A stretch of 64,000 nt of DNA, from positions 33,546-97,545 of the forward strand of contig JAJPHF010000032.1 in the NCBI GenBank assembly GCA_021325365.1, in the 5' to 3' direction. Both the position numbers and the translations under genes were made by a program. This DNA comes from Pseudomonadota bacterium (lineage in GTDB: Bacteria; Chloroflexota; UBA6077; JAJPHF01). Below the pieces are notes generated by a model that was not told where the DNA came from, made no database searches, and was given only the letters and a program-made list of their open reading frames with translations. Positions 1 through 8,593 of the stretch are shown piece after piece. Every line of letters begins with the position of its first letter. Positions within the stretch are counted from its first letter, which is position 1.

Positions 1-2211
1 GACCGGCGGCTGGGGCGTGGCCACGGGCAGCATCATCGGCGGCACGGGGCCGGGCGGGCGCACGTAAGGCGGGGGCACGCCGGGCGGCCCCATCATCGGC
101 GGCACCGGCCCCATCGGCACAGGCCCCCAGGGCACCGGATACGGGGGCACGACGACCGGGGGCGGCACCGGGAGCGGCGCCACGCGCGGGGGCGCCGCCG
201 GCGGCTGCTCGGCGCGCGGCGCGGCCGCGGCGGGTTGTGCGGGGGCGGCCGGCGCCGGCGCGGGCGCCGGCGCGGCCGGCGGCGCCGGCTCAGGCGCGGC
301 GACCGCGGCGATCTCCGGCGCGGACGGCGCGGCCGCCGGCGCGGGCTCGGGCGGCGGGGCCGGCTCCGGCGGGGCGGGCGGCGGCGCCGGGGGCGGTGCG
401 GGCGCGGCCCGCTCCGTCACGTGGGCCGGCGCGGCCGCCATGGGCCGTGCGACGACGATGGGTATGGCGGTCGGGGGCGGCGCGGGCGCCGGCTCCGGCT
501 CTGGCTCTAGCGCGGCGGCGAGCGGCGCGGCCGGCGGGTCCGGCGGCGTCGCGACCTCGGGCTCCAGGGCGACCGTCGGGACCGCGCTGACGACGGGCGG
601 CTCGACCGGCGGCGCGGGGGCCGGCGCGGCATCCTGCGCCGGGGCGGGAGCCGGCGGGGCGGGCAGCGCTAGCTCGTCAGACGGGGACGGCGCCAGGTTG
701 GCCGCTGGCGATGCGGACGGGCCCACCTCGACCACCGCGGGCCCCGCCTCGCGCAGCGCGCCCACGATGCCCCGCGCGCCCGCCACGCCGACCACGACGA
801 GCGCGGCGGCGACGGCCACGGTCGCGGTGGTCGCGTAGGCGTCGCGGCCGCCGCGCACGCGCCGCGTGCGCGGCCACCCGGCGACGTCGGCGGCCGCCCG
901 GGCCGCGCCGGGGATCGGCGGGTCGGCGGCACGCGGCGCCGAGGGCGCGGGGCGCCGCGTGCCGCCGACCGCGCGCAGGCCCGCGGCAGCGCGCGCCGCC
1001 ACCGCGCGGACGCGCGCTGCCGGCGCCGCCACCACCACCTGTATTCGTTCGGCCGGCGCGCGGCGGCCGGCCAGTGCCGGCTCGGCGGCGCGCGCCGGTG
1101 GCGCGGCCGCGTGGGGTGCATCGGCCGGTGCACGCGGCGCGGTGCTGTCCAAGGACGCGGCGGCCCAGGGGGACCGGCGCCGCGCGGGCGGGCGCTCGGT
1201 AGGCGCTGGCTCGCTAGCGGACGGCGGGGCGCCGGGCAGCGGCGCCGCAACTGCCGGCGGCTCGCCAGTGGGCGCGGCCGGCGTCACGGCAGGGCGCGGT
1301 TCGGCGGCTGCGGGCTGTGGGCTGGTGGGCGCTGCCGGGCGGCTAGCGGGTGCGGCGCCTGCCCAGGGCCGTCCCCGCGCTATGCCAGGCCGCGCGGCCA
1401 GCGCGCCCAGCGCGCCGGCGAGCGCGGCGCCGTCGGCGTAGCGCGCGGCCGGCTCCTTGGCGAGCGCGCGCGCCACGACCGCGGCGACGGGCGGAGAGAC
1501 GTCCGGGTTCACCTCCGTGAGCGATGGCGGCACGGTGTTCAGGTGCTGCATGGCGACGCGGATGAAGCTGTCGCCCTCGAAGGGCCGGCGGCCGGCCAGC
1601 ATCTCGTACAGCACGATGCCCAGCGAGTAGACGTCGGTGGCGGGCGTCACAGCGTCGCCGGTCGCCTGCTCGGGCGCCAGGTAGTGCGGCGTGCCGAGGA
1701 TGGCGGCGGTGGCCGTCAGCTGGGGCACGGCCAGCATCTTGGCGATGCCGAAATCCGTCACTTTGGCGTGGCCGTCCTCGGTCAGCAGCACGTTGGCGGG
1801 CTTCACGTCGCGGTGCACGATGCCCAGGGCGTGCGCGGCCCCCAGCGCCTCCGCCACCTCGGCGCCCAGCCGCACCGCCACGTCGGTCGCGAGCGGCACG
1901 CCGGGCTTCAGCCGCGCCCGCAGGTCGCCGCCGGCCACGTACTCCATGACCAGGAAGTGGGTGCCGAGCGCCTCGCCGTAGTCGTAGACCGGCACGATGT
2001 GGGGATGATTCAGGCCCCCGGCGCTCCGCGCCTCGCGCTCGAAGCGCGCGACGAAGGTCGGGTCGGCGCGCAGCTCCGGGCGCAGCAGCTTGATGGCCAC
2101 CGTGCGGCGCAGATGGCGGTCGGCGGCGCGATAGACCAGCGCGTCGCCGCCCTCGCCGACCAGCGTCTCGAGGGCGTAGCGGTCCTTGACGACCTGGCCC
2201 TGCAGCTCCAT
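1..2211 (-). CDS. Transmembrane Ser/Thr protein kinase, PknB-like (3' part beyond window)
   Basis: The frame is open from an ATG at 2211 to the left edge, giving at least 737 residues. The N-terminal ~270 residues form a Hanks-type kinase: glycine loop GEGGDALVY, ATP lysine in VAIKLL (about residue 40), catalytic loop HRDVKPAN (about residue 130), metal-binding DFGIAK, then GTPHYLAPEQ. A Pro/Ala/Arg-rich linker leads to a single membrane segment near residues 457-480 (AAALVVVGVAGA). The outer part is extremely Pro/Ala/Val-rich and ends, as far as seen, in PPMM/PVP repeats. No PASTA repeats are visible. It presumably phosphorylates cytoplasmic proteins in response to an envelope signal. It is divergent from the enolase-family gene at 2476. 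Confidence 0.9.
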   Translation of the reverse strand, partial: MELQGQVVKDRYALETLVGEGGDALVYRAADRHLRRTVAIKLLRPELRADPTFVARFEREARSAGGLNHPHIVPVYDYGEALGTHFLVMEYVAGGDLRARLKPGVPLATDVAVRLGAEVAEALGAAHALGIVHRDVKPANVLLTEDGHAKVTDFGIAKMLAVPQLTATAAILGTPHYLAPEQATGDAVTPATDVYSLGIVLYEMLAGRRPFEGDSFIRVAMQHLNTVPPSLTEVNPDVSPPVAAVVARALAKEPAARYADGAALAGALGALAARPGIARGRPWAGAAPASRPAAPTSPQPAAAEPRPAVTPAAPTGEPPAVAAPLPGAPPSASEPAPTERPPARRRSPWAAASLDSTAPRAPADAPHAAAPPARAAEPALAGRRAPAERIQVVVAAPAARVRAVAARAAAGLRAVGGTRRPAPSAPRAADPPIPGAARAAADVAGWPRTRRVRGGRDAYATTATVAVAAALVVVGVAGARGIVGALREAGPAVVEVGPSASPAANLAPSPSDELALPAPPAPAPAQDAAPAPAPPVEPPVVSAVPTVALEPEVATPPDPPAAPLAAALEPEPEPAPAPPPTAIPIVVARPMAAAPAHVTERAAPAPPPAPPPAPPEPAPPPEPAPAAAPSAPEIAAVAAPEPAPPAAPAPAPAPAAPAQPAAAAPRAEQPPAAPPRVAPLPVPPPVVVPPYPVPWGPVPMGPVPPMMGPPGVPPPYVRPPGPVPPMMLPVATPQPPV

Positions 2212-2378
2212 TGGTCCCCCGCGACCGCGGCGCGCGTTGGACGGCACGCCCCGCGCGCATCGCGTCTACCCACCTAGCGTACACCCCGCGCGTCGCAGCA
2301 ATCTACCGCAGCCTGTTACCGGCCGGCACCCATTTCTCCGTCCGACATGTTACGTCCGGTTCCCAGCGACCACACGGG

Positions 2379-2407
2379 TTGACGCGCGCTGGGGGCGCTC
2401 CTACCAT
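2379..2407 (+). promoter_or_regulatory. Predicted sigma-70-type promoter for the enolase-family gene
   Basis: TTGACG at 2379-2384 and TACCAT at 2402-2407 are separated by exactly 17 bases, placing a start near 2414, about 60 bases before the ATG at 2476. It lies in the 264-base gap between divergent genes. Assigned by inspection only. Confidence 0.45.
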
Positions 2408-2475
2408 TGGGGTCACGCGTGGGAGGGGCGAGGGCCCAGTGGCGATCGTCGATCGGCGGAGGGGAGGGCGGAACG

Positions 2476-3534
2476 ATGAAGATGACGGCGGTCGCGGTGC
2501 AGGCGTACCGCATCCCCATCGCGTGGCGCTCCGAGCCGGTGGTGGCGGTCGTGGCGCGGGTGCGGACCGACGCGGGGCTGGAGGGGCTGGGGCCGGCGAT
2601 CCCGTTTAACGCGCTGCACGCGCGGAGCCTCGCCGTGGCGATCGAGGAGCTGGGCGAGCTGCTTGTCGGTGAAGACCCGAGCCAGCCCGAGCGCGTCCAC
2701 CGCAAGCTGATGCCGGGCGGCGCGGGCTACGGCGGCGTGGACAATATCGCCGTCGCGGCGCTCGACATCGCCGTCTGGGACCTGGCCGCGCAGAGCGCCG
2801 GGCTGCCGCTGTACCGCGCGCTGGGCGGCTACCGCAGCCGCATCCCCGTCTACGCCAGCCTGCGCCTCAGCCGCGACCTGTCGCTGGCGGCGCTGACGGA
2901 GACGGCCGGCGCGCTCGTGGCGCAGGGCTTCACCGCTGTGAAGATGAATATAGGCGGGGACGCCGGGCTGGCCGCCGACGTGGCGCGCGTGCGGGCGGTG
3001 CGCGAGGCGATCGGCGGCGACGTGCGGCTGCTGGCCGACGTAAACTTCCGCTGGACGCCGGCGCAGGCGATCCGCGCCGGGCGGGCGCTGGAGGAGTTTG
3101 ATCTGTACTGGCTGGAGGACCCGGTGCCGACGCACAATCTGGCGGGGCTGGCGGAGGTGCGGGGCGCGCTCGACGTGCCGATCGCCGCGGGCGAGGCGCT
3201 GTTCGGACTGGCGGCGCTGCTGCCGCTGTTCGAGGCGCGCGCGGTGGACTTCCCAATGCCCGACCTGCTGCGGGTGGGCGGCATTACCCCGTTCCTGAAG
3301 GCCGCCCACCTGGCCGAGGCGTTCGGCCTGCCGCTCGCCAGCCACCTCTCGCCGGAGATCTCGGCGCAGGTCGTCGCCGCCGTGCCGAACGGCCATCTCG
3401 TCGAGTACAACGGCTGGGCGTGGGAGCTGTTCCAGGGCTGCCCGACGCTAGAGCGCGGCGAGCTAGTGCTGAGCGACGCGCCCGGCCACGGCCTGACGCT
3501 CGACCCGGCCGCAAGGCGGCATGCAATAGCGTAA
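2476..3534 (+). CDS. Enolase-superfamily enzyme (mandelate racemase/muconate lactonizing type)
   Basis: 352 residues, typical family length. The start at 2476 is chosen because GGAGGGGAGG lies just upstream; an in-frame ATG at 2407 overlaps the promoter. N-terminal capping domain, then the TIM barrel. Metal ligands are seen in LADVNF, LEDPVP and AAGEAL. A His-Asp dyad is suggested by MPDLLRVGGI and PLASHLSPE. The usual K-x-K at the end of barrel strand 2 reads K-M-N (AVKMNIG), so the second lysine is missing. The family abstracts a proton alpha to a carboxylate (racemisation, dehydration or cycloisomerisation). The dyad without the second lysine fits a sugar-acid dehydratase better than a racemase, but the substrate is unknown. 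Confidence 0.88.
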   Translation: MKMTAVAVQAYRIPIAWRSEPVVAVVARVRTDAGLEGLGPAIPFNALHARSLAVAIEELGELLVGEDPSQPERVHRKLMPGGAGYGGVDNIAVAALDIAVWDLAAQSAGLPLYRALGGYRSRIPVYASLRLSRDLSLAALTETAGALVAQGFTAVKMNIGGDAGLAADVARVRAVREAIGGDVRLLADVNFRWTPAQAIRAGRALEEFDLYWLEDPVPTHNLAGLAEVRGALDVPIAAGEALFGLAALLPLFEARAVDFPMPDLLRVGGITPFLKAAHLAEAFGLPLASHLSPEISAQVVAAVPNGHLVEYNGWAWELFQGCPTLERGELVLSDAPGHGLTLDPAARRHAIA

Positions 3535-3625
3535 CCCGTTGGCCTCCTGCCAGCGAGCCGCTCACCTCCAGAAGTTATCATGAGTGGGGGTATACGCTCG
3601 GCGATGTGCGCTTCGGGGCAACCGG

Positions 3626-4096
3626 ATGGACGCAGTACGGTTCGGCATCTATAACATCCTGTGCGATGTCGATGCGACTCGCCTGGCTTACGAGCGCACG
3701 CCGCTTGGCGGCGCGGAGATGTGTGGTTGTCTTGCCTGCCGTAACTTCGTGACTGCCGGCGAACGCGCTTATCCTTCCGACGTGCTTGCCCTGTTCCAAC
3801 AGCTTGGCATCGATTACCGCCGTCCTGCCCATGTCTACACTTGGGGCCGTGTCGAGGACGGGCGCTATCATTACGAGGGCTGGTTCCATTTCGTCGGGCA
3901 AGTCGACCAACATATCGATGCCTGGGAGCAAGTCTCAGACTACTTCTACCTCTGGTTCCATGGCCGCCCGGCACTCATCTCGGAGGCCTTCAAATGGCAG
4001 CCGCTCGGGGTGCTGGAGTTCGTCAACAAAGCGGTGCCCTGGGTGCTAAATACCCCGCTCCCATCACCAGATTGGCCGTTCGAAACATCACAGTAA
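3626..4096 (+). CDS. Small hypothetical protein with CGCLACRNF motif
   Basis: 156 residues from the ATG at 3626; an upstream in-frame ATG at 3584 adds 14 poorly conserved-looking residues, and neither start has a clear ribosome binding site. Notable parts are CGCLACRNF near residue 35, LFQQLGIDYRRPAHVY, then an aromatic-rich region (YEGWFHFVG, DYFYLWF) and a C-terminal VLEFVNKAVPWVL. I recall similar small bacterial proteins of unknown function sharing the CGC.xCRNF and GWFHFVG motifs. There is no signal peptide or membrane segment. Base composition is visibly lower in G+C than its neighbours, consistent with acquisition by transfer. The function is not known. Confidence 0.7.
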   Translation: MDAVRFGIYNILCDVDATRLAYERTPLGGAEMCGCLACRNFVTAGERAYPSDVLALFQQLGIDYRRPAHVYTWGRVEDGRYHYEGWFHFVGQVDQHIDAWEQVSDYFYLWFHGRPALISEAFKWQPLGVLEFVNKAVPWVLNTPLPSPDWPFETSQ

Positions 4097-4175
4097 TTGA
4101 GGATCCCAATCGCTCCTGACCGACACCTACGTTACTTCCTCACGAGCGGCAAAGGAGGGCGGCGCGGCCGCGGAG

Positions 4176-5210
4176 ATGCAGATCAATCTTGATTTGGCGC
4201 TGCTGCAGATGTACCCGCCGGCGCAGCTTGTCCGCGTGGTGCAGCTCTGCGAGCGGGTGGGCTACCGCACCTTCCGCTACGGCAACGAGAAGTACTTCCG
4301 CGATCCCTGGATCGGCCTGGCGGTGGCGGCCGAGCACACGCGCACGCTGCGGCTCAGCACGTTCGTGCAGGACCCGTTCACGCTGCACCCGGCGCTCACG
4401 GCGGTCGCGATCGCCACGCTGGACGAGCTGAGCGGCGGGCGCGCGGAGCTGGTGCTGGGCGCGGGCGGGGGCGGCGGCGGCGCGCTCGGCTACCAGCGCG
4501 TCAAGCCGGCGCGCGCGATCCGCGAGACGATCGACGTGGTGCGCGGCATGCTGCGCGGCGAGCGCGTCCACTACGAGGGCGAGGTGGTGCGCTTCGGCGG
4601 CGGGCGGCTGAGCTTCCCCGCCCGCGCCGACCTGCCGATCCTGGTGGCGTCGCGCGGCAACCTGGTGCTGCAGATGGCCGGCCGCTACGCGGACGGCGTG
4701 ATGATCGCCACCTACGCCACGCCGCGCGGCGTCGCGCACGCCCTCGCGCAGATCGACAAGGGGCTGGCACGGGCGGGGCGCACGCGGCGCGACGTCGCCA
4801 TCAACTCACGGGTGGATGCCTGGGTCCACCGCGACCCGCGCGTGGCCCAGGAGGCACTGCGGCCGATGATCGCCGGCTTCCTGACGACGAGCTACCCCGA
4901 CACGAACTTCGTGCGCGTCGTGGGGCAAGAGGTCTCGCCCGAGCTAGAGGCGGTGCTGGCAAAGAAGGACCGCGACCACTCGTGGGCGAACGCCCACCTC
5001 GTCTCGGACGCCCTGCTGGCGCAGTTCTGCTGGACGGGCACGGCCGAGCAGGTGGCCCAGCAGATCGCGGCGGTGGTGCGGCTCGGCATCACCGACGTGA
5101 CGGTGACGCTGCACCCGCCGCAGGACGCCACGCCCGCCGACGTGGAAGAGGTCATCCGCAGCTTCGCCGAGGACGTGAAGCCGCTGGCCGAGCAGCTTGC
5201 GAGCCGCTAG
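4176..5210 (+). CDS. LLM-class flavin/F420-dependent oxidoreductase
   Basis: 344 residues, full length for the bacterial luciferase-like family. Signatures include TLRLSTFVQDPF, HPALTAVAIATLDELSGGRAEL and LGAGGGG, then GERVHYEG and LPILVASRG, all typical of the TIM-barrel LLM fold of F420- or FMN-dependent enzymes. Start: the ATG at 4176, with GGAG directly upstream and a stronger AAAGGAGG at 4151-4158 that is rather far away. The 3' end overlaps the next gene by 14 bases. The substrate cannot be read from the sequence; methylenetetrahydromethanopterin-reductase-like enzymes and monooxygenases share these motifs. Confidence 0.9.
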   Translation: MQINLDLALLQMYPPAQLVRVVQLCERVGYRTFRYGNEKYFRDPWIGLAVAAEHTRTLRLSTFVQDPFTLHPALTAVAIATLDELSGGRAELVLGAGGGGGGALGYQRVKPARAIRETIDVVRGMLRGERVHYEGEVVRFGGGRLSFPARADLPILVASRGNLVLQMAGRYADGVMIATYATPRGVAHALAQIDKGLARAGRTRRDVAINSRVDAWVHRDPRVAQEALRPMIAGFLTTSYPDTNFVRVVGQEVSPELEAVLAKKDRDHSWANAHLVSDALLAQFCWTGTAEQVAQQIAAVVRLGITDVTVTLHPPQDATPADVEEVIRSFAEDVKPLAEQLASR

Positions 5211-5592
5211 CCGCCGCCCGCACCTGCTCGTGTGGGCCGCGGCGTGGGCAGCGATTGGGGCGCTGACTACGCTTGGACTGGTGGCCATGGGGCTGGGCGG
5301 CCTGCCGCTTCTGATTGCCCTACCGCTTGGTGTGGTCCTCGCCTTCGTCAGTCGTTGTCAGGCCATGTGGGCGTTGTTCATCGGCAGTGGACTGCTGCTC
5401 GTGGGCCTCACGGGGCGCCTGGTGGTGCAGATGTCGCCGTGCGGTGTGGGAACGTTCACGCCTCCGCCCGGCGGCTGCTACTCCCGAGAAACCATGCCCG
5501 CGCTGCTGGTGGGTGTGGAGCTCCTGCTGGGCGGGCTGGCCGCGGGCGCCTGGTACACTAAGCGGGCGGCGAACGAGCAGCCAGACCGCTGA
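5197..5592 (+). CDS. Small membrane protein of unknown function
   Basis: 131 residues from a TTG at 5197; a GTG at 5230 is an alternative start. About four hydrophobic segments: LVWAAAWAAIGALTTLGLVA, LPLLIALPLGVVLAFV, WALFIGSGLLLVGLTGRLVV and ALLVGVELLLGGLAAGAW. A short loop between segments 3 and 4 has two cysteines (SPCGVG, GGCYS) that could form an extracytoplasmic disulfide. It overlaps the LLM gene by 14 bases, so translational coupling is likely. No family recognised. Confidence 0.65.
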   Translation: MRAASRRPHLLVWAAAWAAIGALTTLGLVAMGLGGLPLLIALPLGVVLAFVSRCQAMWALFIGSGLLLVGLTGRLVVQMSPCGVGTFTPPPGGCYSRETMPALLVGVELLLGGLAAGAWYTKRAANEQPDR

Positions 5593-5636
5593 CAGAATCA
5601 TCAGTCAATCGCGCCGCGCGCATGAGGAGAGGGCCA

Positions 5637-7223
5637 GTGGCAACGAGTAGGCCTGTGAGGCGGGCTGGCTGGCGCGTCGGAAGCGCTCTAATCGCGCTCG
5701 CGCTCGTCCTTCTCCCAGCCAGGCCAGCTCCCGCGCAGGATGGCAGCCCCGCGCGGGTACGGGCGGCCCTGGCGCAGCTGGACACGCTCGCCGCGCAATC
5801 GCTCCAGCGGACGGGGATCCCCGGCATGGCGATCGGCGTCGTGTCGCGGGATGAGGTTGTGTACCTCAAGGGCTTCGGCGTGCGCGAGGCGGGGACCGAC
5901 CAGGCGGTGGACGCCGACACGGTGTTCCAGCTGGCCTCGGTGTCCAAGCCTATCGCCTCGACCGTCGTGGCGGCGCTCGTCGGGGACGGCGTGGTGGGCT
6001 GGGACGACCACATCGTCGACCACGACCCGACGTTCCAGATGTACGATCCCTGGGTGACGCGCGAGGTCACGCTGCGCGACATGTTCGCCCACCGCAGCGG
6101 CCTGCCCGACCACGCCGGCGACCTGCTGGAAGACCTGGGCTACGACCGCACCGAGGTGTTGCACCGGCTGCGCTACCAGCGGCCGGACACCAGCTTCCGC
6201 TCGACGTACAACTACACGAACTTTGGCCTCACGGAGGCGGCAGTCGCGGCGGCGCGCGCGGCGGGCGAATCGTGGGAAGACCTGTCGGCCGAGCGCCTCT
6301 ACCGGCCCCTCGGCATGACGGCCACTAGCTCGCGCTTCGCCGACTTCGAGGCCGCCCCCAACCACGCGCTGACCCACGTTCAGGTGGACGGCCGCTGGGA
6401 GCCGCGCTACGTGCGCGATCCCGACGCCTAGTCGCCGGCCGGCGGCGTCAGCTCGACGGTGCGCGACCTGGCGCAATGGATGCGTCTGCAGCTTGCCGGC
6501 GGGCGGATCGACGGGCGACAGCTTGTCGCTGCCGACGCGCTGGCCGAGACCCACCGCCCCCAGATCGTCAGCAATCCAGCCAAGGATCCCGCCGTCGATC
6601 ACACAGGCTTCTATGGGCTGGGCTGGAACGTGAGCTACGACGACGCCGGCCGCGTGCGCTGGGGCCACTCCGGCGCCTTCGCGAACGGCGCGGCCACGGT
6701 GGTCACCCTGGTGCCCGCCGAGCAGCTGGGGATCGTCGTGCTGACGAACGCCGCGCCGATCGGTGCGGCCGAGGTGGTCGCGCTGGATTTCCTCGACCTG
6801 GCGCTGGAGGGCCACCTCACGCGCGACTGGGCCGCCGTGGTCGCCCCAGCCTTCGCCGCGCTGAACGCGTCGCCCTACGACCGCGGCATCGACTTCACGC
6901 GCCCGCCGGCCGACGCCCGACCAGCGCTGCCCGCGGCCAGCTACGTCGGGACGTACGCGAACGAGCTGTTCGGCGACGCCGAGGTCGTCGCGGACGGCGA
7001 TGGCCTGGCGCTCCGCCTCGGCCCGGGCCGCACCACCTTCCCGTTGCAGCACTACGACCGCGACGTGTTCACCTACCAGCCGGCGGGCGAGAACGCCGCT
7101 GGGCCGAGCGGCGTCCGCTTCCAGATCGGCCCCGATCAGACCGCGACCAGCGTGACGATCGACAACCTGGACGTCGACGGCCAGGGGACGTTCACGCGGC
7201 CGAACGGGGAGCCCTCCCCCTAA
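5637..7223 (+). pseudogene. Class C beta-lactamase-like serine hydrolase, interrupted by in-frame TAG
   Basis: A single reading frame of about 528 codons is broken only by TAG at 6429-6431. The N-terminal part has a signal peptide (ALIALALVLLPARPAPAQ), the S-x-x-K nucleophile motif in ASVSKP and Y-x-N in YNYTNF. After the stop the same frame continues with SPAGGVSSTVRDLAQWM, the HSG motif in place of K-T-G, and a C-terminal beta domain. The stop falls where relatives often have glutamine (D-A-Q before the AGG motif), so one C-to-T change in CAG explains it. GTG at 5637 behind GAGGAGAGG is the preferred start; an ATG at 5622 is possible. Intact members are secreted esterases or peptidases (CubicO group). 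The final codons and stop lie in a palindromic repeat. A sequencing error is the main alternative. Confidence 0.8.
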
Positions 7224-7290
7224 CCCTCTCCCAGACAAGGGGTCCAGTGGCTTCCCTCCCCTAACCGTCTCCCAGTGGGAGAGGGAACAG
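7212..7290. repeat. REP-like C-rich palindromic repeat, two partial tandem units
   Basis: Two successive units begin CCCTCCCC(C)TAACC followed by (C/G)TCTCCCAG; the second closes as a hairpin, GTCTCCCAGTGGGAGAG. The first unit supplies the last codons and TAA stop of the serine hydrolase. Related hairpins occur at 40961-41061. Confidence 0.6.
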
Positions 7291-7419
7291 GACGAGCCTG
7301 CCCTGGCGCTCTCTGGGGCGCGCGCGGCACTTCAGGGGAGGGAAGCGCGGGCGCTCGTGGTACGGCATTGTGATGCGGGCGCTGTCACGTTTCCTTAGGC
7401 CGGGCGACGGGGCCGGCGC

Positions 7420-7425
7420 TATAAT
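7420..7425 (+). promoter_or_regulatory. Possible -10 element for the carboxypeptidase gene
   Basis: A perfect TATAAT lies 78 bases upstream of the GTG at 7503 in otherwise very G+C-rich DNA. No good -35 hexamer is seen at 16-18 bases. Confidence 0.35.
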
Positions 7426-7502
7426 CGCGCCGGGCCGGGGCGCGGGGCGTCGCTCGCGTGGCCGGCTGGTGTGCCGGCATTTCGTGAGGGGTGGTCGCCA
7501 CT

Positions 7503-8552
7503 GTGAGAGTCGCCCGGTCGCTGCTGTCGTCGTCGCGCCGCGCCTGCGTCGTGCCCGCGGCGCTCGCGCTCGTGCTGGTTGCCGCGTGTGCGCCGGCCGA
7601 ACGGACCGCGCCGAACCTGCCGGGACTCGGCACGGCCTCGACCGCACACGCGGCCGCGCCAGCGAGCAGCGCGCCGCCAAGCGCGGCGGTGGCCGACGCG
7701 GCGCAGGGGCTCGCGGACCAGGTGGCGCCGCCCACACTGCCCCCCACGCCCGCTCCCACGGTCACGCCGACGCCAACGGTCCCGCCGCCCCAGCTAGCCC
7801 ACGACGTGGCGCCGCCGCATGTGAGCGCACAGATGTCCGTCGTGATCGACGAGGACTCGGGCGCCATCCTGTATGGCCACGACGAGAACCACGAGGTGGC
7901 GCCCGCGAGCCTGACCAAGATCGTCACCGCGATGGTGGCGCTCGAGCTAGGCCACCCGGCCGACCGCGTGACGACCGACGTGGACAGCCGCGTCATGTGG
8001 GACAGCACGATCATGGGGCTGGTCCCCGGCGAGGAGGTCTCGCTCGAAGACCTGCTGTACGGCATGATGCTGCCGTCGGGCAACGACGCGGCCATTGCCA
8101 TCGCCCGCTACATCGCCGGCAACGAGACGGTGTTCGCGGACCTCATGAATGCCAAGGTGCGACAGCTGGGCCTGCAGCACTCGCACTTCGTGAACCCGCA
8201 CGGCCTGGAGCAGGAGGGGCATTACTCCTCGCCCTACGACATGGCGATGCTGGCGCGCGCGGCCATGCGCAATCCCTTCTTCCGCCGGCTGGCCTCGACG
8301 AAGGAGTGGAACGCCTCCGGCCTGCTGCGCAGCTACCACCTGGTGAACCTGAACCGCTTGCTCTGGCAGTACCCGGGCGCCGATGGCGTGAAGATCGGCT
8401 ACGAGGACACGGCGCTCAACACGATGGTGGTGTCGGCGAAGCGCGACGGCCACCGCGTGTACGCGGCGTTCATGCGGAGCACCAGCCGCGACGCCGACGG
8501 CACGGCCCTGCTGAACTACGCCTTCGACGCCTACGCCTGGCCTGGGCAATAG
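7503..8552 (+). CDS. D-alanyl-D-alanine carboxypeptidase lipoprotein (peptidase S11)
   Basis: About 349 residues. All three penicillin-binding motifs are present: S-x-x-K in PASLTKIV (about residue 137), S-x-N in LPSGNDAAI, and K-I-G in DGVKIGYED in place of K-T-G. The N-terminus is a lipoprotein signal ending in LVAAC, followed by a Pro/Thr/Ala-rich spacer of about 75 residues, so the enzyme is tethered outside the membrane. The family trims the terminal D-Ala from peptidoglycan pentapeptides. GTG at 7503 is preferred because GAGGGG sits about 11 bases upstream; GTG at 7491 is possible. It converges on the kinase-like gene at 8594. Confidence 0.92.
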   Translation: MRVARSLLSSSRRACVVPAALALVLVAACAPAERTAPNLPGLGTASTAHAAAPASSAPPSAAVADAAQGLADQVAPPTLPPTPAPTVTPTPTVPPPQLAHDVAPPHVSAQMSVVIDEDSGAILYGHDENHEVAPASLTKIVTAMVALELGHPADRVTTDVDSRVMWDSTIMGLVPGEEVSLEDLLYGMMLPSGNDAAIAIARYIAGNETVFADLMNAKVRQLGLQHSHFVNPHGLEQEGHYSSPYDMAMLARAAMRNPFFRRLASTKEWNASGLLRSYHLVNLNRLLWQYPGADGVKIGYEDTALNTMVVSAKRDGHRVYAAFMRSTSRDADGTALLNYAFDAYAWPGQ

Positions 8553-8560
8553 TAGAATAG

Positions 8561-8579
8561 CGCGTAGCGAGGCTACGCG
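8561..8579. terminator. Short hairpin between convergent genes
   Basis: CGCGTAGC at 8561-8568 pairs perfectly with GCTACGCG at 8572-8579 across a GAG loop. It sits in the 41-base gap between two convergent stop codons and probably serves both directions. No clear U-tract. Confidence 0.5.
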
Positions 8580-8593
8580 TTACTCGTTCCTCC

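Noticed and set aside
1343..2284. Arg-rich open frame opposite and beside the kinase start
   Set aside because: The frame starting at 2211 gives all kinase motifs; this one is a shifted shadow.
6429..6431. TAG recoding (suppressor or non-standard amino acid) in the serine hydrolase
   Set aside because: Several intact genes end in TAG, so a general reassignment is unlikely; mutation or sequencing error is simpler.
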